The notes under the pieces: generated by a model
Told to the model about the DNA's origin: nothing
Database searches by the model: none
What the model saw: only the letters and a program-made list of their open reading frames with translations
Translations under genes and position numbers: made by a program
In this document: piece by piece, positions 46,574-57,799 of the stretch
How the letters are laid out: each line of letters begins with the position of its first letter
How positions within the stretch are numbered: the stretch's first letter is position 1
Assembly: GCA_037176885.1 (NCBI GenBank)
Contig: JAWWNJ010000057.1
Span: 1,178,001 to 1,242,000 of the forward strand
Source: Favolaschia claudopus
Taxonomy: Eukaryota > Basidiomycota > Agaricomycetes > Agaricales > Mycenaceae
Direction of reading: 5' to 3'
Length of the DNA stretch: 64,000 nucleotides

Positions 46574-49500
46574 CCTCGGAGAAGTGCGAGGTGAGAGATA
46601 TATAATGCGTCCAAAGAGACTCAGAACCCAATCGGATACGAAGCGAGATCGAGGTGAAAGCTGGAACTCAGCAGTTTGGCGAAGGGATCAAGATTGAGTA
46701 CGGAACTTCGAGAGAGCAGCCGGTGCAAGCTGGAGAAAGCTGACGAATTTGAACGACGGGGCAATTGTCGTTGAAGTGCCGCTTCGGCCTTGCTGCTTTT
46801 TTCCTGGGGCGGCGAAAGTTGAAGCGCAAACGTTAGCAAGTGAACACTGAATATTCCTCCAAAATTCGCCATAGAAATTAGAAATTGCAGGCCGGACTTC
46901 CAGATCCAGAGGTCTAACTTCACAGAGAGACTAGGAACCAACCAGATCCGACGGAAAGAGACCATCTGTGAGAGAGAAATCGACATGGAAGTGGAAACGC
47001 AAGAACGATTTTGATAGACATGTTTGGTCGAGTTTACCGTTTCGCCTATTTTGGCAATCCTACGTCGATCTCATTCTCTCACCTTGCTAGACGATGCTCT
47101 CGCCCATGGCCTCTGCACTGCCCGGTGGTGGCTGGTCCCAATACACGGGAACAGGGTACCTGAAGCCCTGAGTGTTTGACGGCTTCTCGGCCGTGAAAGC
47201 TCGCAACAATTCGCATTCTACAAGTCAAATTGGAGCGGGACTGCTGGCTTGTATTTGAAAGCTATCGACACTTTCTGGTGCGGTATTACCTGAGATACCA
47301 AAACACGTTATGGTCAATAAGCATGCGGTGGACTCCTAGTTCGTGTGTGGTCGTTTTTTGGAGTATTCTCTCTGCTAATGCAATCATTCTGCAAGTCCCT
47401 ACTACTGTCCTCCCATTCTCCGGGCTTCGTGAAGGGCTCCAGGAGCATCTTGGTTTGCTGGTGACGTTCCGTTGCATGTTGAAGGACTCGAGCCGGATGA
47501 AGGTATTGTGTTGCTATTGACTGTCAGCGTATGCACTCAATCAAGCGTTTTCCTAGGAGTATCTCGTCCTCGACATTGCACGCTTCAACCACGTATATTA
47601 TGACGATGGAGGACGCCTCTTCAATTCTGCAGTCATCCATACACGTCGCGCCGTTTCAAGGTGTTTTCGCTCCGCTGCTGTCAGCACAGACCTTGATCGC
47701 TCAAAGAACTCCTGCAGGTCTGGAGACTCTTTCGAAGGAAATCGCTCTTGACGTCGCATGGCTGAGCCGCATCTATCGTCGTAACCGCGGGGGTCGTATG
47801 ATATGCCAATCACGGACACATGCACGCCGACTCGTTAACTCGGTCTACTCCCTACACGCCTAATACTTACGACGGGAAGGCAGAACGTTCTGCCTTCCTC
47901 TGCTCCACACCGCCGACGTACCGTACCCACTACCGCTCGCCCGCCTCTCGTCTATGAATTCTTTCTCCATCTGTGGTCAGCGTCGACTCTCCCTTCGACA
48001 CCACGCACTCTACTTGTCTTTCCACCCCGTTCGTCCTCTGTTCTGCATACCTCGACCGATGCCCTGCGCCACGCTGGCTTGCATCTATTGTCACCGGGCC
48101 CTTCCTCCCCGACCGCACCACTTCCTTCGCTCGGGAAAGCGGGAAGAAGGGGTGGCGTCTATCTACATACCTCGCTGTCACGCCGGGGTATCGTAGCTCG
48201 AGGTGTCGGTGCGGATAGAGCTGGAGGTCAATCAATTCGGGGGTAACCTTGCTTGGTAGTGCTCGGCCTGCTCGTATCCAGCCCCTCATCACATCGACGA
48301 CGAACGCCTCACCCCTCGCCGACTACGTGTCTCTCTCCACCATCGATATCCCGCCCTCACCCCTCCTGCCGTCGAGCCTTGCCAGGTATCCACGCTTCAG
48401 GAAGCTCGACCCGACCCGCGTTCTCCCGACCCTCCACAACCTCACGCATGCCTCCCCGCATCGTCCGATCGACTGCAAGTGCTCCCCCTCCGGCTGCTCC
48501 CACGAATCCACTGGTCCCGCATGGAATGAATGCACTTCCACTTCCCGTGCCCTTGCGCCGTTTTGACTGGGATGCTCGCGCGAGTGCCAGGAGGGAAGCA
48601 GGTGTCTTTGGGGATGGATCATCCAAGATGGAGGTGGAGGTCGGGATTGGGGATCAGATCGAGGGCGAAGGCAACGGCGAGGATGGAATCGGGGGTACAT
48701 GCGGGGAAGACGGAGCGAGGTAGAAGATGTGGAGATCGAGGTCACGGTCGAGGCGGAAGTACTCGACACGAGGACGTGGCGGGGAATGTGGGGAAAGGCG
48801 ATGTGATGGGGGAAGGCGGATGTGGGAAACGCGATGTGCTGGGGATGTGGAGGCGGGTACGGGAAGAGGAAAGAGGGGCCTATTTGGTTGGCAGTGAGGT
48901 GACGGCGGAGGGCGAGGGCGAGGAGGTCGAGGTGTGGGGGGATTGAGGTGGGCTCGCGGTGAAGGCATTGTCATGGGCTACGTTCGAGTCGACAAGGAGG
49001 TGGAGAGGTCGGCAAGAGATAGAGAGCGGATTCGGAGGAGAGGAGGTGAGAGGCAGGTATGCGCGGCTCAAATACGAAGGTTGGTCATTCTCCCTCTGCA
49101 ATCTTCGAGGCATGCTAATAGGTATCTCTCCAGCCGGCTGTCGCTGCGGGGACGAAGACGCTTTGACGAATCCCCAGCGTACCTCCGACCGCTTCCTTCC
49201 ATTCTACCCGATGAAAGTCCGCTTCGAGGTCAACGGGCTACGCATACCGAACTTCGTCTCCACCATGAACATGCCGTTCCCCTCACTCCTCCCGACGTCG
49301 AGCCTTCGGCCCGCGTTCTTCCGACTCTCCCCAGCCTCGACAACTCCCCCCTCGCATCTTTCAATTGACTCCAAGTACTCCCCCTCCGACTGCTCTCACA
49401 AATCCCCTGCTCCGACGACGAGCGAATATGTACACTCCCGCTTCCCCTGCCCTTGCCCCGCTTTTGACTGCGATACTCGTGGGGATGGATGAGTCATCCA

Positions 49501-50220
49501 AGACGGAGGTCGTGATGAGAACGAGGGCGGGGATGGAATTGGCGTACATGCGGGGGGAAGACGTAGCGGGGTAGAAGGCGTGAAGAGAGGTGGTCGAGGT
49601 CGGAGCCGAGGCACGGAAGTACGCGAAACGCCAAAGCGACGAGGATGTGGGGAAAGGCGATGTGATGGCATTGGGGGATGTGGGAGGACGCGGGAAGTCG
49701 AGGTGCGGGAAGATTAGATTGAGGTAGGGTCGTGGTGGAGGTATCGTCAAGGCTCGAGGAGCGAGGGGCATTGAGGTGGAGAGAACGGCAAGATATTGAG
49801 ATTGTGAGTGGAGGAGGCAGGTATCTATGCGCGGCTCAATTAAGAAGGTCATCCAATCTCCCTTCGCAATCTTCGCGGCACGCTAACATGGATCTCTCCA
49901 GCTCTCCACCTCCCTCACTCGGGTGCCGAAGACGCTTTAACACATCCCCCGGCTTACCTCCAACCGTTTCCTCCCATTTTACCCTTCGTCCCCACCCTAC
50001 GATATCGATATCGATAAGGTCGACGGGCTACGTGATGTCCGCAGCCGCGTCCGGAGGCGTGTACGGACGTTCCAGTTCTTGGGGGGCGGCGCTGACACAG
50101 AGCCAGCTTCTGACTTCGTCGGAGCTGATGCAATTCTACAGCATCGCTGCGGAGGATGTCCCGCTCAGGCTGCAGCAACGGCGCTGGCGGTCCACTGTGA
50201 TCATCGGTCCGCTGTGATCA

Positions 50221-50790
50221 TCTATGTTCTTTAATATCGTGAGAGTCAGCTCTGGGACGTTCCAACAGCGGTGCATTGGCAGCGAGCTGCGAGGTGGAAG
50301 ACATCGATACTCGTCACTAACCATTGGGCAAATGCTCCTGCAGTTTCCGGGCTCTGCTCTGCCTACCGCTGGCTCCAAATTACTTACTTGAAATTTGCTT
50401 GAAATACTTATTTTCAAATTTCAGCTCGAGATATTTTCCAACTCTTCCATGGGTGGACTCTCGAGGAGCCTAGCGAGTTTGTTCTCATGAGTTCATTCAA
50501 TTCTAATCCCGGATGAGCACAGAATTCTGTTTGACTTCCCCTATTGATTCTGGCTTCACCAACAAGCTAAAGTGAATTTCATTCATAGTGGAGCGATTCA
50601 TGTGTGAATTAGAAAAACAAATCTACTTACGCTGTCACTGTGCGTCGATCCTGTATGCACCGGTTAGTCCACATCACTAATAAAATCTGAATACTCAGAG
50701 CGAACACCAAATTACTGACTCATTGGCAGTGAGTCACTGCTTCCAGCGGCCCACGTGGCGGTCGTGCGTCTCTTCTTCACTTCCACCATA
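50221..50790. other. Spacer upstream of the second MYND gene
   Basis: About 570 bp between the end of repeat R copy A and the MYND start codon; presumably the promoter. No gene is visible. Confidence 0.4.
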
Positions 50791-52934
50791 ATGCATCCAG
50801 CCCTCCACCTCGACAATCTGAAGCGACTTCCTGTAGCCATTCGGGTAATGTTTTCGATGGAGACCTTGATATAGCTCTCGAGATCTCACCGTTCTCACCC
50901 AGTCCCAGGCGAACGCCGCCATATCGGCCGACACCGGTAATCGTTATGGCACGGTGGACAACATGCGACTGGTACGAGACTATGTAGTCACAGCGCCCGA
51001 AACCGAGCGCGCATGCATGCTCCCTATTCTCTACAGCATCCTTGATCCTTCGCAGATACCAAACCTGGACTCGGTTACGACCAGAACCGGATCCGACAAA
51101 TCTCCTACTGAGGCTGAAATCTCCATCCCGAAAGCAATTTTCGCTCTGGAGGCGCTGTACACAACTCCACTTCCGGAATCGATTGGCATCGATCTGTGGC
51201 CGAGAGTCTGGCCCTGGATGCGCTTTCTCCATCTGTATACTCATGGTGACCCCTCGCACACACCAGACACCGAGCGCAAGTTTTTCGTTGATTTCATCCT
51301 ATTCGCCTACGGATTTTTCCACCACGCACCAACTATGGAGCTTATCACCTCCACATCCTGGTTGTGGTTCATGTTTGGCCGGGCCTGGCTCTGCTCTATA
51401 ACGATTCCGGATCCTGCGAAACGGGTGGCTACTTTCAACGCCCTGTATCGCCTCATGAGCAACAAGAAATAACGGATTCGTCCAACATGGACGAACTTTT
51501 GAATGGAATTGGGGGCACCACAGCTGATTTGGCTCGCTTGGTTGTGGCATATCTTGATGCCCTCATTCTCGACCACAACACCCCGAACAGCGCTTTGACA
51601 GATCATCCCTACGTCTCTTTTGTCGGGTCTATTTTTAAATTTCTGTTTCGTGTCGATCCTACTCTCTTCGACCCAAAAACCCCACGGAAAACTCTAGGGC
51701 GTTTCGGAGAGGAACTTCTTGCACAACCCATATTGGGTGTTCTTTCCCGGTGTCTACGGTCACTGGTCGCTACGATAACACCAGGCACGACAGCCGTTCT
51801 GCAGCAATTCTTTGCGCTTCTCCGGGTGCTTATTGTTACTACGTCTGGATGGGCACAACTTCCTGTAGCTGCGAAAAATGGACTCATTCCCGCGCTCCTT
51901 AGCTGTGCTGGTTCAACTTCTGCCCCACTTCTACGAACACACCTTCGATTGTGTTTTACCATGATCTTACCCTTGGCTTTAACAAGTTATGCTTTGCTCT
52001 CTGCGCTACAGATTGGGTGGCCGGACGTCGAGAGTGCAGCAAAGCAAATCACTGATGCGGATTTTCGGCCGATCTGGGCAGCATTTTCTTCGCTGGTAAA
52101 TGAACGGCTGCAGGTCGTGAATGAATTCAACTGCAGCCATGTTGCAATGCGCGCCTGCGATAATTTCGAGGTGAGACTACATACGCTCCCTTCTTCGCGC
52201 CCGAGGTCGTTGATGATTTGTAAGTGTTCCGCCATTGATAGCAAGAATAAATTCCGTCGCTGTTCGGGATGCCGGAGCTTCTACTATTGTTCCTCTGCGT
52301 GCCAGTCTACAGATTGGAGAAATGGCGGTCATCGAAAAACATGCGGTTCATACGGAACAATACTTCTCGGTATGTTGAACTTCATAACGAACTACATAAT
52401 GTCACATTTTCGATTTTGGCAGGGGAGAGAAACACCGATAACTTCACTAGCCGTCAACGGTCGTTCCTACGCGCACTCGTTCACCATGATTATCAGAAGG
52501 AGAGACACAATATAGACGCCAAGCGGGCTGCGTTCTTCCGTGATCATCCCCCTGGCAGTATCATCACATTATACGATTACACCCAAGGCGCCGTGCGCGT
52601 CGAGGTCAAGAAGGCCCGAAACAAGCTCGAGTCATTAGAAGGATCTGAGTGGAATGATCTTCTGTCGCGGGCAGCTGCGAGTGGTGGCCGAATGTCAATT
52701 GACTTGGCTACCATCCCAGTCAACGGCCCCATGGAACCCCGGCACTTGGCCATTCCCTTACACAGTTCATCGGGTGTTATTACTCAAGAGCTGACGAGAT
52801 TGGCCACTACCCTGCCTCCCATGCCCCAAAGCGGCTATTTGCCTCGGAATCCGTATCGCGAAGTTATGGCGGTTATGAAAGCAGTCAGTCTCATCCACAG
52901 AACAGCTGGTGCGCACGTAGTGGAGATTCATTGA
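50791..52934 (+). pseudogene. MYND zinc-finger protein with a single frameshift
   Basis: Exons read 50791-50844, 50903-52170, 52225-52369 and 52423-52934 with introns of 58, 54 and 53 nt, about 659 aa if one base is restored. It begins MHPALHLDNLKRLPVAIR. The long helical middle (from SQANAAIS to ALTSYALL) aligns with both halves of the 32.6-kb gene. The MYND finger is at ACDNFECSA, RRCSGCRSFYYCSSACQSTDW, HRKTC, supplying eight Cys/His zinc ligands split by an intron exactly as in the paralogue. The C-terminal region (RSFLRALVHHDYQKER...) ends VVEIH. Near 51,466-51,475 the frame slips by one base inside an otherwise continuous homologous stretch (LMSNKK*/TDSSNMDELL). This is a frameshift, a sequencing error or, less likely, a 35-nt intron. 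If only an error, the gene is intact. Its function beyond zinc-mediated protein binding is unknown. Confidence 0.75.
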
Positions 52935-53439
52935 GTAGTTGCTGTTTATCCAACAATCAATTATACTATGCGGCGGATTTGTGAGAATAGTTCGAGAGGC
53001 GTCGCAAAAACAAGCAGCAGTTCAAAGAAGGAGACTTGACAATAGGGTAATTGCGCCAACTCCAGGATCTGAACAGGGAAAAACTATTGGACCGATTCGT
53101 CTGAATACCGAAACTAAACTCAATCTCATGTTACCAATCGCTGGTGGACTCTCGGAGACGGTACGGCGGAATGAAAGAATACTACCAAGATTCCGACAAC
53201 ACACAATACGCACATTATATATATATATACGACCGAACCTCCAGTCGAACGTGAACCAAGTAAAGACGCCGTCACTAGCCGCATACGCTAACGACATTGG
53301 AATTCAATTTAATAGTGCGGCATTACTTCAAATCATGTTTCCATTTACCGTTTGGACGAATCTATGACAAGAGAATCAATACAGCAACGCGTGAGTGCAA
53401 TAATCATAGCCCTATGGAGTACGAAGCAGGAAAGATGGT
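52935..53439. other. Spacer, no gene seen
   Basis: 3' flank of the MYND gene, with a short (AT)n run near 53,214-53,230. It leads into repeat R copy B. Confidence 0.4.
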
Positions 53440-55560
53440 ATGCTATCAAACAACCGTTGATCCATATATAGAGGTGAAAGGAAGATGGAACTGGAGATTA
53501 ACTGACCGTGAACTTTGAGCTTGGCTCTTGCCAGCGGAACGCGAGATGAGATTCGGAGGCGCAGTTGACTTGTTGCCACTGTACCGAATGATCTAGAAAT
53601 GGTATGAGTGAGAGTGTACCATATGGACCGAGGAAGCTACCCACCTGCATACCAAGCAATATCGCGTAAATAAGTGATAGGTATATGTAGGCAGGGAGAA
53701 TCAACTCGGCGCAGATAAGACGAGGATACTTGAGTTGAAGACGAGCAGCGAGATAAGTAAAATTGGATTCATGGGTTTTTGAGTGAGCGAGCACTTTGAA
53801 TCCCCGAACGCGGCGCTGTTAATCTTGGAATTCTGTATAAAAGATTTGAGTAAGACGATGATTCATGCAAACGCGGGGAGTTGAACCCCGCTTATTACTA
53901 TTAGCCCAATCGTATCCTCGCTTGTTCCGAATAAGTATAGCACGTCAAAAGACAAGGAACTGACTGGGATAGGCAGGACCAGAGTCGCGGTGGAGGGAGG
54001 AGCTGGCAGTTTGTCAACGGATTGAGTACGGAACTTCGACACAGCAGTCGGTGCAAGCGGGAGAAAGCTGACGATTTTGACGACGGGGCGATTGTCGTTG
54101 AAATACTAGTGTCGCTTATACCTCTTTGCTTTCTTCCTGGAGGACGGCGAATGTTGAAACGCCAACGTTGGCCGGAGAAAATTCAAGTTCCTCCAAAGCA
54201 GGCCGGAGGTTTAGAGCCGAAGGTCTAACCGCACATAGAGACTAGAGAAACAACCAGATGCGACGGAAACAGACCGTCTGCGAGCGAGAAACAGCCCCAA
54301 AATCGACATGGAAGTGCAAACGAAAGAATGATTTTGATTGACATGTTTGGTCGAGTTTACCGTTTCGCCTATTTTGGCAATTCTATGTTGATCTCATTCT
54401 CTCACCTTGCTGGACGATGTACTCGCTCATGGCCCCTGTGCTGCTCGGTAGTGGCTGGGCCGAATACACGGAAACTGGGTACCTGAAACCCTGAGTCTTC
54501 GACGGCTTCTCGGCGCTAAAGTCTCGCAAAAAACTCACATCTTAGAAGTCAAATTGGAGCGGGACTGCTGGCTTGAGTTTGAAAGCTATCGACACTTTCT
54601 GGAGCAGTATCACCTGAGATATCAAGATTTTTTGGCGGACTCTCAGCTCGTGTGTGGCACGTTTTCTTGGAGTATCCGGTGCTAATTCAATAATTCCCAA
54701 GTCCATACCCGTCCTACGACTCTCCGGATTCTCTAAAGCGCACCAGACACACTTTTGTCTGCACCGGTAACGTTAAGACCTGTGGTTTAAGTTCTGGAGC
54801 CGGATGAAGGTGTTTTATCTTTCTTTGTATTTCCTCTCGGTGTACGTACTTACTCATTCAGGTCTGGATGATTTTTCCAGCAGCACATCTTCCTCCGCAT
54901 TGGATTGCATGCGTCGGTCGCGTATACCGCGACGTTGGAGGAAGCATTCTAGATTCTGGAATTCATGCGCGCGTTGCGCCGTTGCACGGTATTTTTCTCT
55001 CCTTTGCTGTCAGCGCACACCTCGACAGCTTAAAGAACTTCTGCAGGTCTGGACACTCTGTTTAGTCAATCGTGGGGGTGGTATGATATGTCAATCTCGG
55101 ACTTATGCACGCCGACTCGTTAACTCGCTCCATTCCATATACGCCTACTTAGGACGACGTGAACGCGGAAAGACTCCACCTCTGCTCCCCACCGCCGACG
55201 TACCGTACATACAACCGCTGGCCCGACGCTCGGTACTCCTGCCGCTGCCGTCTATCAATGAATGCCTTTTCCATCTGTGGTCAGTTTCACCGCTCGTCGA
55301 CACGCACTCTCCTCGTCTTCTCACCTGGCACCCCGTTCTCCCTCTGTGATATTGAGAGCTCTTCTGCATTTCTCAACCAAGCCTGACTTGCCACGCGACG
55401 CATCCACTGCCACCATGCCGTTCCTCCCCGACCGCAGCGCTTCCTTCGCTCGGGACAGCGGGAAGGGGGGATGACGGCTGTCACGATACCTCGCTCTCGC
55501 GCCGTGATATCGTAGACCGTGGAGATGTCGGCGCGGATAGAGCTCGAGGTCTTACAGAAA
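53440..55560. repeat. Repeat R, copy B
   Basis: One tRNA-like unit (53.78-54.33 kb), followed by the shared block TTTGGTCGAGTTTACCG and the downstream sequence through CTTCCTCCCCGACCGC-type words near 55,430. It ends earlier than copies A and C. Open frames are short and differ between copies. Confidence 0.72.
53866..53932 (-). other. tRNA-like motif with B box, copy B
   Basis: Core at 53873-53891. The complement has GGGGTTCAACTCCCCGC, with a C-to-T change in the B box relative to the other copies; stem pairing is kept. Confidence 0.5.
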
Positions 55561-57799
55561 ACAAGGTGTTATGCTTGATTGAAAACGTACAAACTGAACA
55601 GAAGAAGAGGACAGACAATCAAGATCAGCATCACAGACAAGATTTCCCATCGAGATCGGGCCATGGCGAACCTGCAGAAAGGCAAAATATAGTTCGAAAT
55701 AATCCGTTTGTGGAATCGAAACAGTAAACTGGCAGAGCGGCAGAGCGAATAGGACGGCCGTAAGTCAAGCATCGAAGAACTGGTCAGCGTGCGAGCAGCG
55801 AGAGAGAGAGCTGACATTGCAAGGCTCCAGATCGCAGCAGAGACCAAGGCAGAGTCCAGCCAAGTCGCAAAAGCCATCAACTACGCCAATGTTTCTTTGC
55901 ATGCGGAGACTTCACTGCATCGACGGTGGGGGTCCGAGATTGGGGTCAGACGGTCGGAGTCTAAGGCAAGGAATGTGACCGTGACATGATGTGACGATCG
56001 AGTCATCTTGCTTCAAGTTCTTCCCACTACCACAAAAAATCGCTATGCGAAAACCTCGACTCTGCAACGCGCTAATCCATTCATCAGCAGAGCTCTAACC
56101 CAGGCGGGCTCAAATCAGTCTTTTTAAGAACGGAAGGCGACGGATACTTAATGTTACAATGTATGTACATACTCGACGATTCTTGACTCTGAAATATCTT
56201 GTCTACTACAGTACTGTATACTTTCGACCAAAGGTTCACGGGGTGTCACCCGTCACCTTCATTGTTCACTGAACAAATAGTTCACAACACAGCAAATTAC
56301 CATATATGGTAGGCCGGCGCCAGCCGGCCCGCCATTTTTGACGTTTTTTGCCCTTTTTTGGACGAAAAAAGTCGGCGTCACCCGTCACCACCTTCAAAAT
56401 TGTTCAGTTCACGGGTCCCCGTCACCCGTCACCTGAACCTTTGGTCGAAAGTGTACAGTAGTAGACTGTCCGGATTTGGACAGTAATACGCCCGATCTTC
56501 GACTTCTTTATGCAGGTGAAATTTGGAGTCTCTTTGAGGCCTTTGAAATCGCGAGAGCCGTATTGTCGTTTCACGCCGTTACATCATACTAGTGGCAACA
56601 CTAAAATTCACAACATGTGGGCACACAAGTCATGTTCTTGAAACGGGCCGACTAACGTGGCTCTGATAATGAGTCAACGACGTGAAGTCCGGAGAAATAT
56701 GCTATTCAGTATTGTCAGCGCTTCTCGATGCACCTCTTACCCGCGGCAAGTCATGGACCCACAAGACCTGCTGTTTCAGCGACCAGTAAGGTTAAATCGA
56801 TCTTCCTCAGCTCAATCAGTCTGCATATTCATCTTGCTCGGCGCACAGATGTTGAGATTGTACGCACTGCAATCTCTGACTGATTACTCTTGCTGACTGC
56901 TGTATGTGAACTCGAACACATGGCGATCTAGTCATTGGATTCGCAGAGTGTACACACTCTTTCAATCTAGGCTGATTCCGGTAGGAGTCAGTATAGGATG
57001 AAGTCTAGAGTGGCCACAGATTTTGTGGGCGTAGCTTTGAACAGTTTACTTACTGTAAAAGGGTCGCCCTTCATGCCAACTTTGCCCAGAATTCTCTGCC
57101 ATTGCATTCACTACTCTCAATTCCTCCAGCCATGATTGCACTCGAAATCTTTCAAGGCCGATTTTGGCTTACAGCAAAAATTGTCGACGCTCAGGCGCAC
57201 GCATCGTTGAGGATTGTTTCAAGAACTCCCGCGATTATTGAAGGAGAAATTGTAACCAGCATGGGCCGCCTCATTCACGTTGACATGAGCCATGCCGAGG
57301 TTCTCACGAACCGTGGTCTGCGTAGACAGATTACTGCGACTTGCCAAGATGTCGGAGAGTCTCTGACTTTCAACCTTCGCGACCAGAACTTGGTGTATGC
57401 ATTCCATTTTTTTTCCAAACCAATTCCGCTCACCAACTCTCAATAGGTATTGTAGCAATCGGGGAAATCAGGTTGTATTCGCCCTGGAAAAGACATCTGA
57501 TTCCAAATATGCAGTATGATTCTCGCTTCCGTCTACAATTTGAGCTGGTCTGATGAATTGCTAGGTCCACCGCATGTCACAGGATGAGAACGGGAGACGC
57601 TTCCGACACTGCGTGTCCCGGTTGAACTTGAACTCGGATGCATCCGAATATCATTTCCTATGGGACCATCATCTGGTAGAATACGGCAGCACCCTCGCAG
57701 GCTTGATTCAGATTGCCATGTTAACTCATGTCGCTAAGATAGACGGCAAGCTTCCCGCCCGCTTCTGATATTCGACTGCCGCGTAAGTATATTTCTTGT
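55561..57799. other. Spacer between repeat copies; contains one MITE, no supported gene
   Basis: A 104-codon minus-strand frame (55569-55880) is hydrophobic in parts, and a 114-codon plus-strand frame with ATG at 57102 (MHSLLSIPPAMIALEIF..., ending LTNSQ) has no recognisable domain. Neither is supported beyond being open. The TA-flanked MITE at 56.2 kb is the only defined feature. Confidence 0.3.
56214..56458. mobile_element. Tc1/mariner-type MITE (TA duplication), copy 2
   Basis: 245 bp. Inverted ends CTGTATACTTTCGACCAAAG and its complement match for 25 bp with one mismatch; TA flanks both sides (56212-56213, 56459-56460). In reverse orientation the interior parallels the 39.2-kb element: GGTGACGGGTGAC twice, TTTTTTGGCC/AAAAAAGGGCAA-like words, a CCGGC-rich stretch and the palindrome ACCATATATGGT (56299-56310). 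Confidence 0.9.

Larger units (their letters stand above)
45109..50220. repeat. Repeat R, copy A, main part
   Basis: The longest copy. It contains three tandem units of about 565-585 bp with the tRNA-like motif (45.24-46.99 kb), then sequence shared with copies B and C: TTTGGTCGAGTTTACCG, CGCCTATTTTGGCAAT, TTTGAAAGCTATCGACAC, TCCAGGAGCAT and TGGTTTGCTGGTGACG. Further right, paired blocks at about 49,060-49,260 and 49,810-50,040 are an internal duplication. Only short frames are open, with no recognisable domain. The local plus-strand frames conserved between copies (such as REGLQEHLGLLVTFR) hint that R derives from a once-coding unit. Confidence 0.7.

Noticed and set aside
51425..51459. A 35-nt intron that would repair the MYND frameshift
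   Set aside because: It has the right length class, but it is far shorter than all other introns here and removes sequence that aligns with the paralogue.
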